Positions 1-5,447 of a stretch of DNA of 5,453 nt are shown one piece after another. Every line of letters begins with the position of its first letter. The first letter of the stretch is position 1. Under the pieces are notes generated by a model that made no database searches, was not told the DNA's origin, and saw nothing but the letters and a program-made list of their open reading frames with translations. The stretch comes from Clostridia bacterium (lineage in GTDB: Bacteria; Bacillota; Clostridia; Oscillospirales; UBA644). The stretch covers positions 1-5,453 of the forward strand of contig JAFPBP010000058.1 in the NCBI GenBank assembly GCA_017424085.1, written 5' to 3'. The position numbers were made by a program, and so were the translations under genes.

Positions 1-1
1 C

Positions 2-1309
2 GGTATGATCGATACCATGATGGTCTCAAGCGCAGGGGAGGCGGCGGTTTCGGGGGTATCGTTGGTCAATTCTTTGGATATCCTTCTGATCAACGTCTTT
101 GCGGCGTTGGTGTCGGGAGGGTCCATCGTGGTTTCCCAATTTCTTGGCAGGGGAGACCTGAATCTGGTTCGTTCTTCCGCAAAGCAACTGATCTACGTGG
201 CAACTGCGGTAGCGTTGTTGATCACAAGCTTGGTGCTGATCTTCCGAGTTCCTCTGCTGAATCTTCTGTTCGGGGACGTGGAGCCCGACGTTATGTCTTC
301 TGCGCAGGATTATTTCTTCTTCATGGCGCTGTCCTTCCCCTTCCTCGCTCTGTACGATTCCTGCTCGGCGCTCTTCCGCGTCATGGGGAATTCGTCCCTG
401 ACCATGATCGTTTCCATCGTGATGAACCTGATCAACGTTGCGGGAAACGCTACCCTCATTTACGGCTTTCATATGGGGGCTATGGGGGCCGCCATCGCCA
501 CCCTGTTTGCCCGCATAGTCTGCTCTTTTATCATGCTCTACCTTTTGCATAATAAGAAAAACACCGTTTACGTGGAGCATATGCTCCAATATCGCCCCGA
601 CGGCGCCGTCATCCGCAATATTCTCCGCATCGGTATTCCCAACGGAGTGGAAAACAGCATGTTCCAGCTGGGCAAGCTGTTGACCCAAAGCCTGATCTCC
701 GCCATGGGAACTGCTGCCATCGCCGCCAACGCCGTGGGGCACACCATGGCAACCTTCCAGTATATGCCGGGGCAAGCCATCGGATTGGTGGTCATTGCCG
801 TGGTAGGGCGGTGCATCGGTGCGGGCGAGCAGGAGCAGGCGAAGAAGTATTCCCGCATCCTCGTGGGCACGACCTATCTTTGCCTGTGGGGAGTGGTGCT
901 TCTTACCTTCCTCGTGGCAGAGCCGGTCATCGGGCTTTACAATCTTTCGGAGGAAGGGGCAGAGCTTGCCCACGCTCTGATTCTGAGCCACGCCGTCTCT
1001 GCGGCGGTGATGTGGCCCGTTGCCTTCACCCTTCCCAACGCCCTGCGCGCCGCCAGCGACGTCCGCTTCACCATGATCCTGTCGGTTTCGTCCATGTGGT
1101 GCTTCCGCGTGGCGTTGGCGTACGTTTTCGCACAAGAAACGGTATCAATCTTCGGCTGGTCCTTCCCCGGACTCGGCATGGGCGTTATGGGGGTCTGGGT
1201 CGCCATGTACGTGGACTGGATCTGCCGTACGATTTTCTTCCTCATCCGCTATTTCAGCGGACGCTGGCTGAAAAAATACCGCCCCGCGGCAACGTCAAAA
1301 AACGCTTGA
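2..1309 (+). CDS. MATE family efflux transporter, 5'-truncated by the window edge
   Basis: An integral membrane antiporter of the MATE (NorM/DinF-like) family, which exports drugs or organic cations in exchange for Na+ or H+. The reading frame is already open at position 2. The first residues visible (GMIDTMMV) match the end of the first transmembrane helix of MATE proteins, usually seen as NMVDTIMVG, so roughly 30-40 N-terminal residues lie outside and the ATG at position 5 is internal. Counting from that ATG there are 434 residues with about eleven hydrophobic segments, near residues 25-45, 62-82, 103-118, 132-155, 157-181, 225-250, 255-272, 285-310, 320-345, 355-376 and 388-417. The second six-helix half starts around RIGIPNGVENSMFQ (208-220), and PGQAIGLVVIAVVGRCIGAG (255-274) is the family's usual glycine-rich stretch. 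The C-terminus is short and basic. The gene stands alone and has its own terminator. The family is certain; the substrate cannot be told. Confidence 0.93.
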   Translation, partial: GMIDTMMVSSAGEAAVSGVSLVNSLDILLINVFAALVSGGSIVVSQFLGRGDLNLVRSSAKQLIYVATAVALLITSLVLIFRVPLLNLLFGDVEPDVMSSAQDYFFFMALSFPFLALYDSCSALFRVMGNSSLTMIVSIVMNLINVAGNATLIYGFHMGAMGAAIATLFARIVCSFIMLYLLHNKKNTVYVEHMLQYRPDGAVIRNILRIGIPNGVENSMFQLGKLLTQSLISAMGTAAIAANAVGHTMATFQYMPGQAIGLVVIAVVGRCIGAGEQEQAKKYSRILVGTTYLCLWGVVLLTFLVAEPVIGLYNLSEEGAELAHALILSHAVSAAVMWPVAFTLPNALRAASDVRFTMILSVSSMWCFRVALAYVFAQETVSIFGWSFPGLGMGVMGVWVAMYVDWICRTIFFLIRYFSGRWLKKYRPAATSKNA

Positions 1310-1325
1310 TCGGTGATTGAGCAAT

Positions 1326-1340
1326 TTGAAAGCGCTTAAA
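1326..1340. promoter_or_regulatory. cre-like / LacI-family operator-like sequence (tentative)
   Basis: TTGAAAGCGCTTAAA has the perfect 8-bp palindrome AAGCGCTT at its core. It fits 14 of the 15 positions of the Gram-positive catabolite-response consensus WTGNAANCGNWNNCW. It lies just after the MATE stop codon and before the terminator, and downstream of dgoD on the other strand, so there is no promoter for it to act on in the obvious sense. Chance occurrence or a relic is quite possible. Confidence 0.25.
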
Positions 1341-1374
1341 GACGAACCTCGAAACGGATGAAATATGAAGGAAT

Positions 1375-1414
1375 GCCCCGACCGATCCATGAAGGATCCG
1401 TCGGGGCGTTTTTT
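1375..1414 (+). terminator. Intrinsic terminator of the MATE gene
   Basis: An 8-bp GC-rich stem, GCCCCGAC (1375-1382) with GTCGGGGC (1400-1407), is extended past one C-C mismatch by a 5-bp stem GATCC/GGATC (1384-1388 with 1394-1398) around an ATGAA loop. It is followed directly by G and six T residues (1409-1414). This is a textbook rho-independent terminator on the + strand. Read on the other strand the same hairpin lacks a good T run, so it probably ends only the MATE transcript. Confidence 0.92.
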
Positions 1415-1447
1415 AGTATGAGGTGGGAGTGATTTCTTATCCTTTGC

Positions 1448-1477
1448 GCTCAGACTTGTCTCTTATCAGACAAGAGC
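1448..1477 (-). terminator. Possible stem-loop at the end of the dgo operon (weak)
   Basis: CTTGTCT (1455-1461) pairs with AGACAAG (1468-1474) around a 6-nt loop, and GCT/AGC can extend the stem past a small bulge. It sits 11 nt beyond the dgoD stop codon, where an operon terminator would be expected. On the minus strand, however, no T run follows it. The T run at 1484-1489 is on the + strand side and is separated from the stem. It may be an RNA 3'-end stabilising hairpin rather than a true terminator. Confidence 0.3.
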
Positions 1478-1487
1478 CGCATCTTTT

Positions 1488-2636
1488 TTACCATTCCGCA
1501 ACAGAGCCGTCTTCGTGATGCCAGACGGGGTTTTTCCAGTTGTGGGGCGTTTTGTTTTCTTCCAGAACCAATTCCTTGTTGACCTCTACCCCCAGTCCGG
1601 GAAGACGGGGCAACTGCACGAATCCGTCGGTAAAACGGAAATCCTCTTGGTTTTTCACGTAATCCAGTACGCTTTTCCCTACGTTGTAGTGAATTCCGAT
1701 GCTCTGCTCCTGAATGACTGCGTTGTAGCAGGTTGCATCCACGTTGAGACAGGCTGCGAGTGCAATGGGTCCCAAGGGGCAATGGGGCGCCAGCGCCACG
1801 TCGTATCCTTCTGCCAACGAGGCGATCTTTTTGACCTCTGTGATGCCGCCTGCATGGGAAAGGTCGGGTTGTATGATATCAACGCCGCCCGCCGTCAGAA
1901 GTCTCTTGAAATCCCAACGAGAGAACAGCCGTTCCCCTGTGGCAATGGGAATATTGCAACATGCGGCGATTTCCTTGAAGACCTCCATGTTCTCGCAAAG
2001 AACCGGCTCTTCGATGAACATCGGATCGAATTCCTCCAGCTTTTTTGCCAAAACCTTTGCCATGGGCTTGTGAACGCGTCCGTGGAAATCCACGGCGATT
2101 CCAAAGCTCTTTCCGCAAGCCTCCCGAATTGCCGCTACCCGTTCCAGAACGGCATCGATTTTGTCATAGGAATCAATCATCTGAAGCTCTTCCGTTGCAT
2201 TCATTTTAATTGCACGGAACCCTTCTTTTTTCTTTTCCAATGCAGCGTTTCCCACATCCGAGGGACGGTCCCCTCCGATCCAGGAATATACCTTCATCTT
2301 GTTGCGGCATTTTCCTCCCATCAATTCATAGACGGGAGCGGAGAAGTATTTTCCCTTGATGTCCCAAAGCGCCTGATCGATGCCTGCAATGGCGCTCATC
2401 AGAACGCCGCCTCCCCGATAAAAGCCTGCGCGGTAAATCGTGGACCAGATTCCTTCAATTTCAGAGGGGTCCCGTCCGATCAGATAATCCTTCATTTCCT
2501 GTACGCAAGCAAGTACTGCTTTTGCGTGACCTTCCAATACCGCCTCACCCCAACCGACCAAGCCGTTGTCGGTTTCAATTTCCACGAATCCCCAGCGCGG
2601 ACGGACAAAATATGTGTTAACAGAACTGATTTTCAT
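1488..2636 (-). CDS. dgoD: D-galactonate dehydratase
   Basis: A cytoplasmic enolase-superfamily enzyme (mandelate racemase subgroup) that dehydrates D-galactonate to 2-dehydro-3-deoxy-D-galactonate. From the chosen start it is 382 residues, the same length as E. coli DgoD, and it can be aligned to it from memory without obvious gaps. The three Mg2+ ligands are D183 (in DFHGR), E209 (in FIEEP) and E235 (in TGER). The acid/base histidines are H185 and H285 (in LAPHCPLGPIA). Other family stretches are YRAGFYRGG (68-76), SAIAGIDQALWDIKGK (81-96), YSWIGGDRP (117-125), IQPDLSHAGGITE (255-267) and the C-terminal HEDGSVAEW. The ATG at 2636 is preferred over the in-frame ATG at 2657 because AGAGGA lies about 8 nt before it and the upstream one falls inside the end of dgoK. 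It is the last gene of the operon, 17 nt after dgoK. All catalytic residues are intact. Confidence 0.96.
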   Translation of the reverse strand: MKISSVNTYFVRPRWGFVEIETDNGLVGWGEAVLEGHAKAVLACVQEMKDYLIGRDPSEIEGIWSTIYRAGFYRGGGVLMSAIAGIDQALWDIKGKYFSAPVYELMGGKCRNKMKVYSWIGGDRPSDVGNAALEKKKEGFRAIKMNATEELQMIDSYDKIDAVLERVAAIREACGKSFGIAVDFHGRVHKPMAKVLAKKLEEFDPMFIEEPVLCENMEVFKEIAACCNIPIATGERLFSRWDFKRLLTAGGVDIIQPDLSHAGGITEVKKIASLAEGYDVALAPHCPLGPIALAACLNVDATCYNAVIQEQSIGIHYNVGKSVLDYVKNQEDFRFTDGFVQLPRLPGLGVEVNKELVLEENKTPHNWKNPVWHHEDGSVAEW

Positions 2637-2653
2637 AGCAATTTCCTCTTTTC

Positions 2654-3586
2654 TCAATTTTTTTTCATTTCGTACAGCTTGATCATTCCGATGGACAGCG
2701 ATTGCTTCACCTGCTCGTCCGTCAGAACCGTGACGTTGCTCTCATCCCGTTCTGAAAGAAGAACTGCAAGTGCTTGCTTGAGTGCTTTTGCTCCTCCAAG
2801 AACGATTCGATCGGGCTTCCGGCTGAGGATGCAGCTTATTTCTTCGGAAAGAAGGACTCCAAGATAGAAGTTATAAACCTCTTCGGGCGATTTCTTGAAT
2901 AGGTTTTTCAGCACGCGAACCTTGAAAAGCGCCTCGTTGATTCCGTGAGCGGAGGCATATCCGAATCCCTCGTTCAGCCATTCCCGATTTGGAGAGATCT
3001 CCCTCAATTCCACGGAATCCTTTAGAATGGTGTTGTTTGCGATGGCGGAAATCATTTCTCCTGTGAGCATGGTACGGAAATCCACGATCCGCCCAAGATT
3101 ATCCATGCGGACGATTTTGGTGTGGGAGCCCGAAAGCACGTAAGTCCCCTCGCCCTGAAAGATTCCCATCAATTCGCATTCCTCGCCCCGCATCATGTCT
3201 GCGTTTGCAACGTCGGTGCAGAGCGTTTTGACTCCTCGGAAAAAAACGAAGGGAATGCTTGTGATCTCTTCGATTCGACGCTCCTCCTTAGCTTCGCTCA
3301 GTTCTCGCATGCCTGCGGGTATCTGAATGTGGGGAAGCTCAACGAAACCGAATTCGCTGGTGATCATCCCGCACGCCAAAATGCAGCGGATATCCTTCTC
3401 GGTGCGGCGGGTTTCCTTCAGAAGATCCGCAATTCCTTGCTTCAGCGTTTTTGCAAGCAGCGTTTTGTCTTCGATGTCCTTGGTTGCCCCTACGGGGAAT
3501 GTGAGGGTGCGGATTTGTTTTCCCTCGCTCATGAGTGAGATCCGAGTATTGGTCGTTCCGCTGTCAATCGTAATGTATTCAGCCAT
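2654..3586 (-). CDS. dgoK: 2-dehydro-3-deoxygalactonokinase
   Basis: This cytoplasmic kinase phosphorylates 2-dehydro-3-deoxy-D-galactonate at C6 with ATP, giving the substrate of the aldolase encoded just upstream. The 310-residue product carries the DgoK family pattern. The N-terminal phosphate-binding loop IDSGTTNTR (7-15) is typical of the ASKHA sugar-kinase fold. It is followed by ACGMITSEFG (71-80), MMRGEECELMG (131-141), SGSHTK (152-157) and DFRTMLTGEM (169-178), all with clear counterparts in E. coli DgoK. A C-terminal IVLGGAKAL (261-269) matches the second nucleotide-side strand. The start overlaps the last 8 nt of dgoA and is set by an unusually complete Shine-Dalgarno sequence, GGAGGTGATCC, which suggests translational coupling. 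The product is slightly longer than the E. coli enzyme. The family assignment is firm and the position between aldolase and dehydratase supports the substrate. Confidence 0.94.
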   Translation of the reverse strand: MAEYITIDSGTTNTRISLMSEGKQIRTLTFPVGATKDIEDKTLLAKTLKQGIADLLKETRRTEKDIRCILACGMITSEFGFVELPHIQIPAGMRELSEAKEERRIEEITSIPFVFFRGVKTLCTDVANADMMRGEECELMGIFQGEGTYVLSGSHTKIVRMDNLGRIVDFRTMLTGEMISAIANNTILKDSVELREISPNREWLNEGFGYASAHGINEALFKVRVLKNLFKKSPEEVYNFYLGVLLSEEISCILSRKPDRIVLGGAKALKQALAVLLSERDESNVTVLTDEQVKQSLSIGMIKLYEMKKN

Positions 3587-4232
3587 TTCGGATCACCTCC
3601 GCGTATGCCTTTGCTTTTTGGGCAATCGCGTCCCAATCGTTGTTTCGGATCAAGGTTTTGTCCGTGATGTCGGAACCGATTCCGAACCCGCATACTCCGG
3701 CAGAAAGATATTCCGTCATGTTTTCCTGATTGATTCCCCCCACAGCCAACAGCTTTACGTGAGAGAGGGGTGCCTTTATCGCCTTGACGTATGCGGGGCC
3801 CATGGTGGTTACGGGAAACAGCTTGACAAAATCCGCCCCCGCTTTATGAGCGTCTGCGATTTCCGATGGGGTGAGGGCTCCCGGAATGGAAACCAATCCG
3901 AAATCATTGCAGGCCTTGATGATCTCTCGGTCGGTGTTTGGGGAAATGATAAAACATCCCCCGGATTCTGCGGTAAGGCGAACCTGCTCTGTGGTCATGA
4001 CGGTGCCCGCGCCTATAAGCAGCTTGCCCTTAAAATGATCTGCAAGGGTGCGGATGCTGTTTGCGGTTTCTTCATCGGAGATTTTTGCGGAGGCATCGTA
4101 TGTGATCTCCAAAAGACGGATGCCACCCCGAATCAGCGCTTCTGCGGTCTGAATCAGCTTTTCAGCCGGGATCCCGCGTAGAATTGCGATGATCTTATGG
4201 GTTTCAATTGCGGAGACAATATGACTTTTCAT
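3579..4232 (-). CDS. dgoA: 2-dehydro-3-deoxy-6-phosphogalactonate aldolase (KDPG/KDPGal aldolase family)
   Basis: A class I aldolase that splits 2-dehydro-3-deoxy-6-phosphogalactonate into pyruvate and D-glyceraldehyde-3-phosphate. The 217-residue (beta/alpha)8 barrel shows the family motifs in order: IIAILRG with R19 (14-20), LLEIT with the catalytic glutamate E42 (40-44), LIGAGTV (72-78), IISPN (95-99), PGALTPSE (117-124), FVKLFP with the Schiff-base lysine K137 (135-140), GPAYVKAIKAP (145-155) and AVGGI (163-167), then the phosphate-binding GIGSDI near the end. The ATG at 4232 is chosen because GAGAGGAG lies about 9 nt before it. In-frame ATGs further upstream, at 4268 and 4913, lack a ribosome site, and 4913 would run through the control region and into the divergent gene. 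Sequence alone hardly separates KDPG from KDPGal aldolases. The galactonate substrate is inferred from dgoK and dgoD, and a dual role with gluconate-derived KDPG is possible. Confidence 0.92.
   Translation of the reverse strand: MKSHIVSAIETHKIIAILRGIPAEKLIQTAEALIRGGIRLLEITYDASAKISDEETANSIRTLADHFKGKLLIGAGTVMTTEQVRLTAESGGCFIISPNTDREIIKACNDFGLVSIPGALTPSEIADAHKAGADFVKLFPVTTMGPAYVKAIKAPLSHVKLLAVGGINQENMTEYLSAGVCGFGIGSDITDKTLIRNNDWDAIAQKAKAYAEVIRNG
3590..3600 (-). promoter_or_regulatory. Full-length Shine-Dalgarno sequence of dgoK
   Basis: On the minus strand the sequence reads GGAGGTGATCC, complementary to the entire 3' end of 16S rRNA that usually pairs only in part, and its GGAGG core lies 9 nt before the dgoK ATG. 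It sits inside the last codons of dgoA, encoding E-V-I-R. Together with the 8-nt gene overlap (3579-3586) it should give strong reinitiation and coupled synthesis of aldolase and kinase. Confidence 0.9.
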
Positions 4233-4266
4233 GTGTGAAAGCTCCTCTCGGGAAGGTCTTTCTTTC

Positions 4267-4295
4267 ATTATAATACTTAATTTTATCAATGTAAA
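4267..4295 (-). promoter_or_regulatory. Promoter of the dgoAKD operon
   Basis: Read on the minus strand, a -35 box TTTACA (4295-4290, five of six consensus bases) and a perfect -10 box TATAAT (4272-4267) are separated by exactly 17 bp. Transcription should begin near 4260, leaving a leader of about 28 nt that contains the ribosome site of dgoA. No riboswitch or attenuator would fit in so short a leader, so control should be at initiation. The regulator's probable sites lie directly against the upstream edge of the -35 box. Confidence 0.85.
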
Positions 4296-4330
4296 TTGTT
4301 TTTTCTGCATTTTATATTGACTTTTCTGCA
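4296..4330. promoter_or_regulatory. Probable AraC-type operator: two direct repeats 21 bp apart
   Basis: TTGNNTTTTCTGCA occurs at 4296-4309 and again at 4317-4330, in the same orientation and 21 bp apart, which is two turns of the helix. This is the usual arrangement for AraC/XylS proteins, where each half-site contacts the two helix-turn-helix motifs of one monomer. The first repeat touches the -35 box of the dgo promoter (4290-4295). The second contains the -35 box of the regulator's own promoter (4317-4322). The layout predicts activation of dgoAKD and autorepression. That the neighbouring regulator binds here is inference. Confidence 0.75.
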
Positions 4331-4345
4331 AAATTATGGTACTAT
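4317..4345 (+). promoter_or_regulatory. Promoter of the AraC-family regulator
   Basis: A -35 box TTGACT (4317-4322) and a -10 box TACTAT (4340-4345) are 17 bp apart. A TG dinucleotide at 4337-4338 makes an extended -10. The predicted start near 4352 would leave only about ten bases before the ATG at 4362, with the ribosome site GGGGTGAT at the very 5' end of the message. The boxes overlap the second operator repeat. Confidence 0.7.
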
Positions 4346-4361
4346 ATATCGGGGTGATGAA

Positions 4362-5153
4362 ATGAGGGAACTGTTTGCACAATACGTGAACGCCGAGGGT
4401 ATGATCTTTAAGCACGCCCGCGGCAGAAGCGTGGAAGAGGGAAAGGAATTTCACGGCTACCACGAAATCATTTATTTTATGGAGGGAGACGCGGAATTTA
4501 TCACCGAAGAGTTTCATATCGATCTGGAGCCCGAGATGCTTCTGGTGATCCCGAAGGAGACCTATCATCAGGTAATCATCCGCGGGGATCGGGAGAATTA
4601 TCTCCGTTGTATCGTTCAGTTTGATGATACCTTTGCTCAAGGCGTGTTTACCGAGAAGAGCTTGGGAAACGTGGTCGTGTTGCCGTCGGATCGGGAGATC
4701 GGTTCTCTGTTTGAGCAGTTGATCCGCAGGGCAGAGGACGAAAACGCGGCTCTTCTTTTGGGGGCGGTTCTGGTGCTGCTGTTGCAAAAGATTTCCGAAA
4801 ACCGAGAGATTTACGTGTCCGAGCGCCCTCGCAATGAGGTTGTCAAGCAGGCGATTTCTTATATCAACCGCAATTTGAACCGCAAGATTACCGTTGAGGA
4901 GATCTCCAATCAATGTATGCTTTCTCCCTCTGCCTTGTCACATATCTTTAAGAGGGAAATGAACATCCCCCTTCACAAGTTTATTGTCAAAAAGCGACTC
5001 ATCCAAGCGTATCACAAAATATCTGCGGGAGAATTGCCTACGGTTGCGGCTTTGGAATGCGGCTTTAACGATTATTCCGGCTTTTACAAGCAGTACAAAA
5101 AAATGTTTAACGCCGCACCCTCGGATCGCTCCCTCGAATTTCCTCATTCGTAG
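4362..5153 (+). CDS. AraC-family transcriptional regulator with N-terminal cupin domain (probable regulator of dgoAKD)
   Basis: A 263-residue DNA-binding protein. Residues about 10-90 form a cupin-type ligand-binding domain of the AraC_binding kind, with the HGYHEIIYFMEGDAEF stretch (31-46) and LVIPKETYHQVII (61-73). Residues about 160-258 are the AraC/XylS double helix-turn-helix: the first motif is ITVEEISNQCMLSPSALSHIFKRE (split: ITVEEISN 176-183, SPSALSHIFKRE 188-199), and the second is VAALECGFNDYSGFYKQYKK (228-247), keeping the family GF..YS.FY..YKK pattern. The ATG at 4362 is chosen because GGGGTGAT precedes it. The longer in-frame start at 4296 would place coding sequence over the promoter and operator. 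The gene is divergent from dgoAKD with 129 bp between the start codons, so it most likely senses galactonate or 2-dehydro-3-deoxygalactonate and controls that operon. E. coli uses the unrelated GntR-type DgoR for this. The family is certain; the ligand is inferred from context. Confidence 0.93.
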   Translation: MRELFAQYVNAEGMIFKHARGRSVEEGKEFHGYHEIIYFMEGDAEFITEEFHIDLEPEMLLVIPKETYHQVIIRGDRENYLRCIVQFDDTFAQGVFTEKSLGNVVVLPSDREIGSLFEQLIRRAEDENAALLLGAVLVLLLQKISENREIYVSERPRNEVVKQAISYINRNLNRKITVEEISNQCMLSPSALSHIFKREMNIPLHKFIVKKRLIQAYHKISAGELPTVAALECGFNDYSGFYKQYKKMFNAAPSDRSLEFPHS

Positions 5154-5169
5154 ATCCCGGATTTAGTTA

Positions 5170-5201
5170 AAAGACCGACAAGTCGAAGCTTGTCGGTCTT
5201 T
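5170..5201 (+). terminator. Terminator hairpin of the regulator gene
   Basis: A perfect 13-bp stem, AAAGACCGACAAG (5170-5182) with CTTGTCGGTCTTT (5189-5201), encloses a 6-nt loop and lies 17 nt after the regulator stop codon. The T run is short and lies partly inside the stem, so it may be a modest terminator, but its position and stability fit one. Confidence 0.8.
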
Positions 5202-5227
5202 CGGTTTATGGGCTGCGAAAAAGATAT

Positions 5228-5267
5228 TTTTGCGTTTTGTAATAAGGTTTCGAACTCAAACGCAAAA
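5228..5267. repeat. 10-bp inverted repeat next to the hairpin array
   Basis: TTTTGCGTTT (5228-5237) is perfectly complementary to AAACGCAAAA (5258-5267), with a 20-nt loop. It directly abuts the first unit of the hairpin array. The stem is AT-rich with a GCG core and has no T run of its own, so it is not a typical terminator. It might mark the left boundary of the array or form a backup 3'-end structure; nothing in it decides this. Confidence 0.5.
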
Positions 5268-5447
5268 TCACGGCATAGCCGTGGATATCATCAATTCCGC
5301 AGGAATTGCATGTCACCAACACGAAGTGTTGTATATCATCAAGCCGCAGATAGATGCACGCTAAAGCGTGATGAGATACAGCCCCAAAGGGGCTGATGAT
5401 ATGCACCACGCTTCGCGCGGTGATGATATGCCAAGCCTGCGGCTTGG
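5268..5447. repeat. Array of eight short hairpins with variable stems and a shared linker, orientation inverted midway
   Basis: No gene is evident from 5202 to the window end; this array fills most of it. Seven complete hairpins and one degraded one are spaced about 23-26 bp apart, except for one shorter step. Arms are: CACGGC/GCCGTG (5269-5283), CAATTCC/GGAATTG (5292-5308), CAACAC/GTGTTG (5317-5331), a broken unit CAAGCC (5340-5345), CACGC/GCGTG (5357-5370), CAGCCCC/GGGGCTG (5379-5395), CACCACGC/GCGCGGTG with one mismatch (5404-5422), and CCAAGCC/GGCTTGG (5431-5447). Loops are mostly three bases. The linkers read ATATCATC in the left half (5285-5292, 5310-5317 diverged, 5333-5340) and its complement GATGATAT in the right half (5395-5402, 5422-5429), with a diverged copy at 5370-5378. 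Stems differ in sequence but pairing is kept. Function is unknown to me; a REP/BIME-like non-coding element is the nearest comparison. Confidence 0.85.

Noticed and set aside
26..1135. A 369-codon open frame antisense to the MATE gene
   Set aside because: Its His/Gly/Arg-rich low-complexity product is the complement of hydrophobic transporter codons; it has no family features.
811..1320. A 169-codon + strand frame overlapping the end of the MATE gene
   Set aside because: The translation is Arg/Pro-rich noise in a shifted frame, while the MATE frame stays intact through the same stretch.
1515..2867. A 450-codon open frame on the + strand opposite dgoD and dgoK
   Set aside because: It is wholly antisense to two well-identified enzymes, shows no recognisable domain, and has Cys/Phe/His-rich composition typical of antisense frames.
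3590..3600. Match to the 3' end of 16S rRNA (GGATCACCTCC on the + strand)
   Set aside because: It is the complement of the dgoK Shine-Dalgarno sequence on the minus strand, with no other rRNA sequence next to it.
4233..4913. N-terminal extension of the aldolase to an ATG at 4913
   Set aside because: It would cross both promoters and the operator and overlap the divergent regulator. The extension has no similarity to aldolases, and a good ribosome site precedes the ATG at 4232.
5245..5257. tRNA-like T-arm sequence GGTTTCGAACTC
   Set aside because: It looks slightly like a T-loop, but there is no acceptor stem, anticodon arm or D-arm around it.
5206..5409. Two small open frames (one per strand) over the hairpin array
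   Set aside because: Both are made up of palindromic units and linkers, have no ribosome site worth noting, and the DNA repeat structure explains the sequence better.
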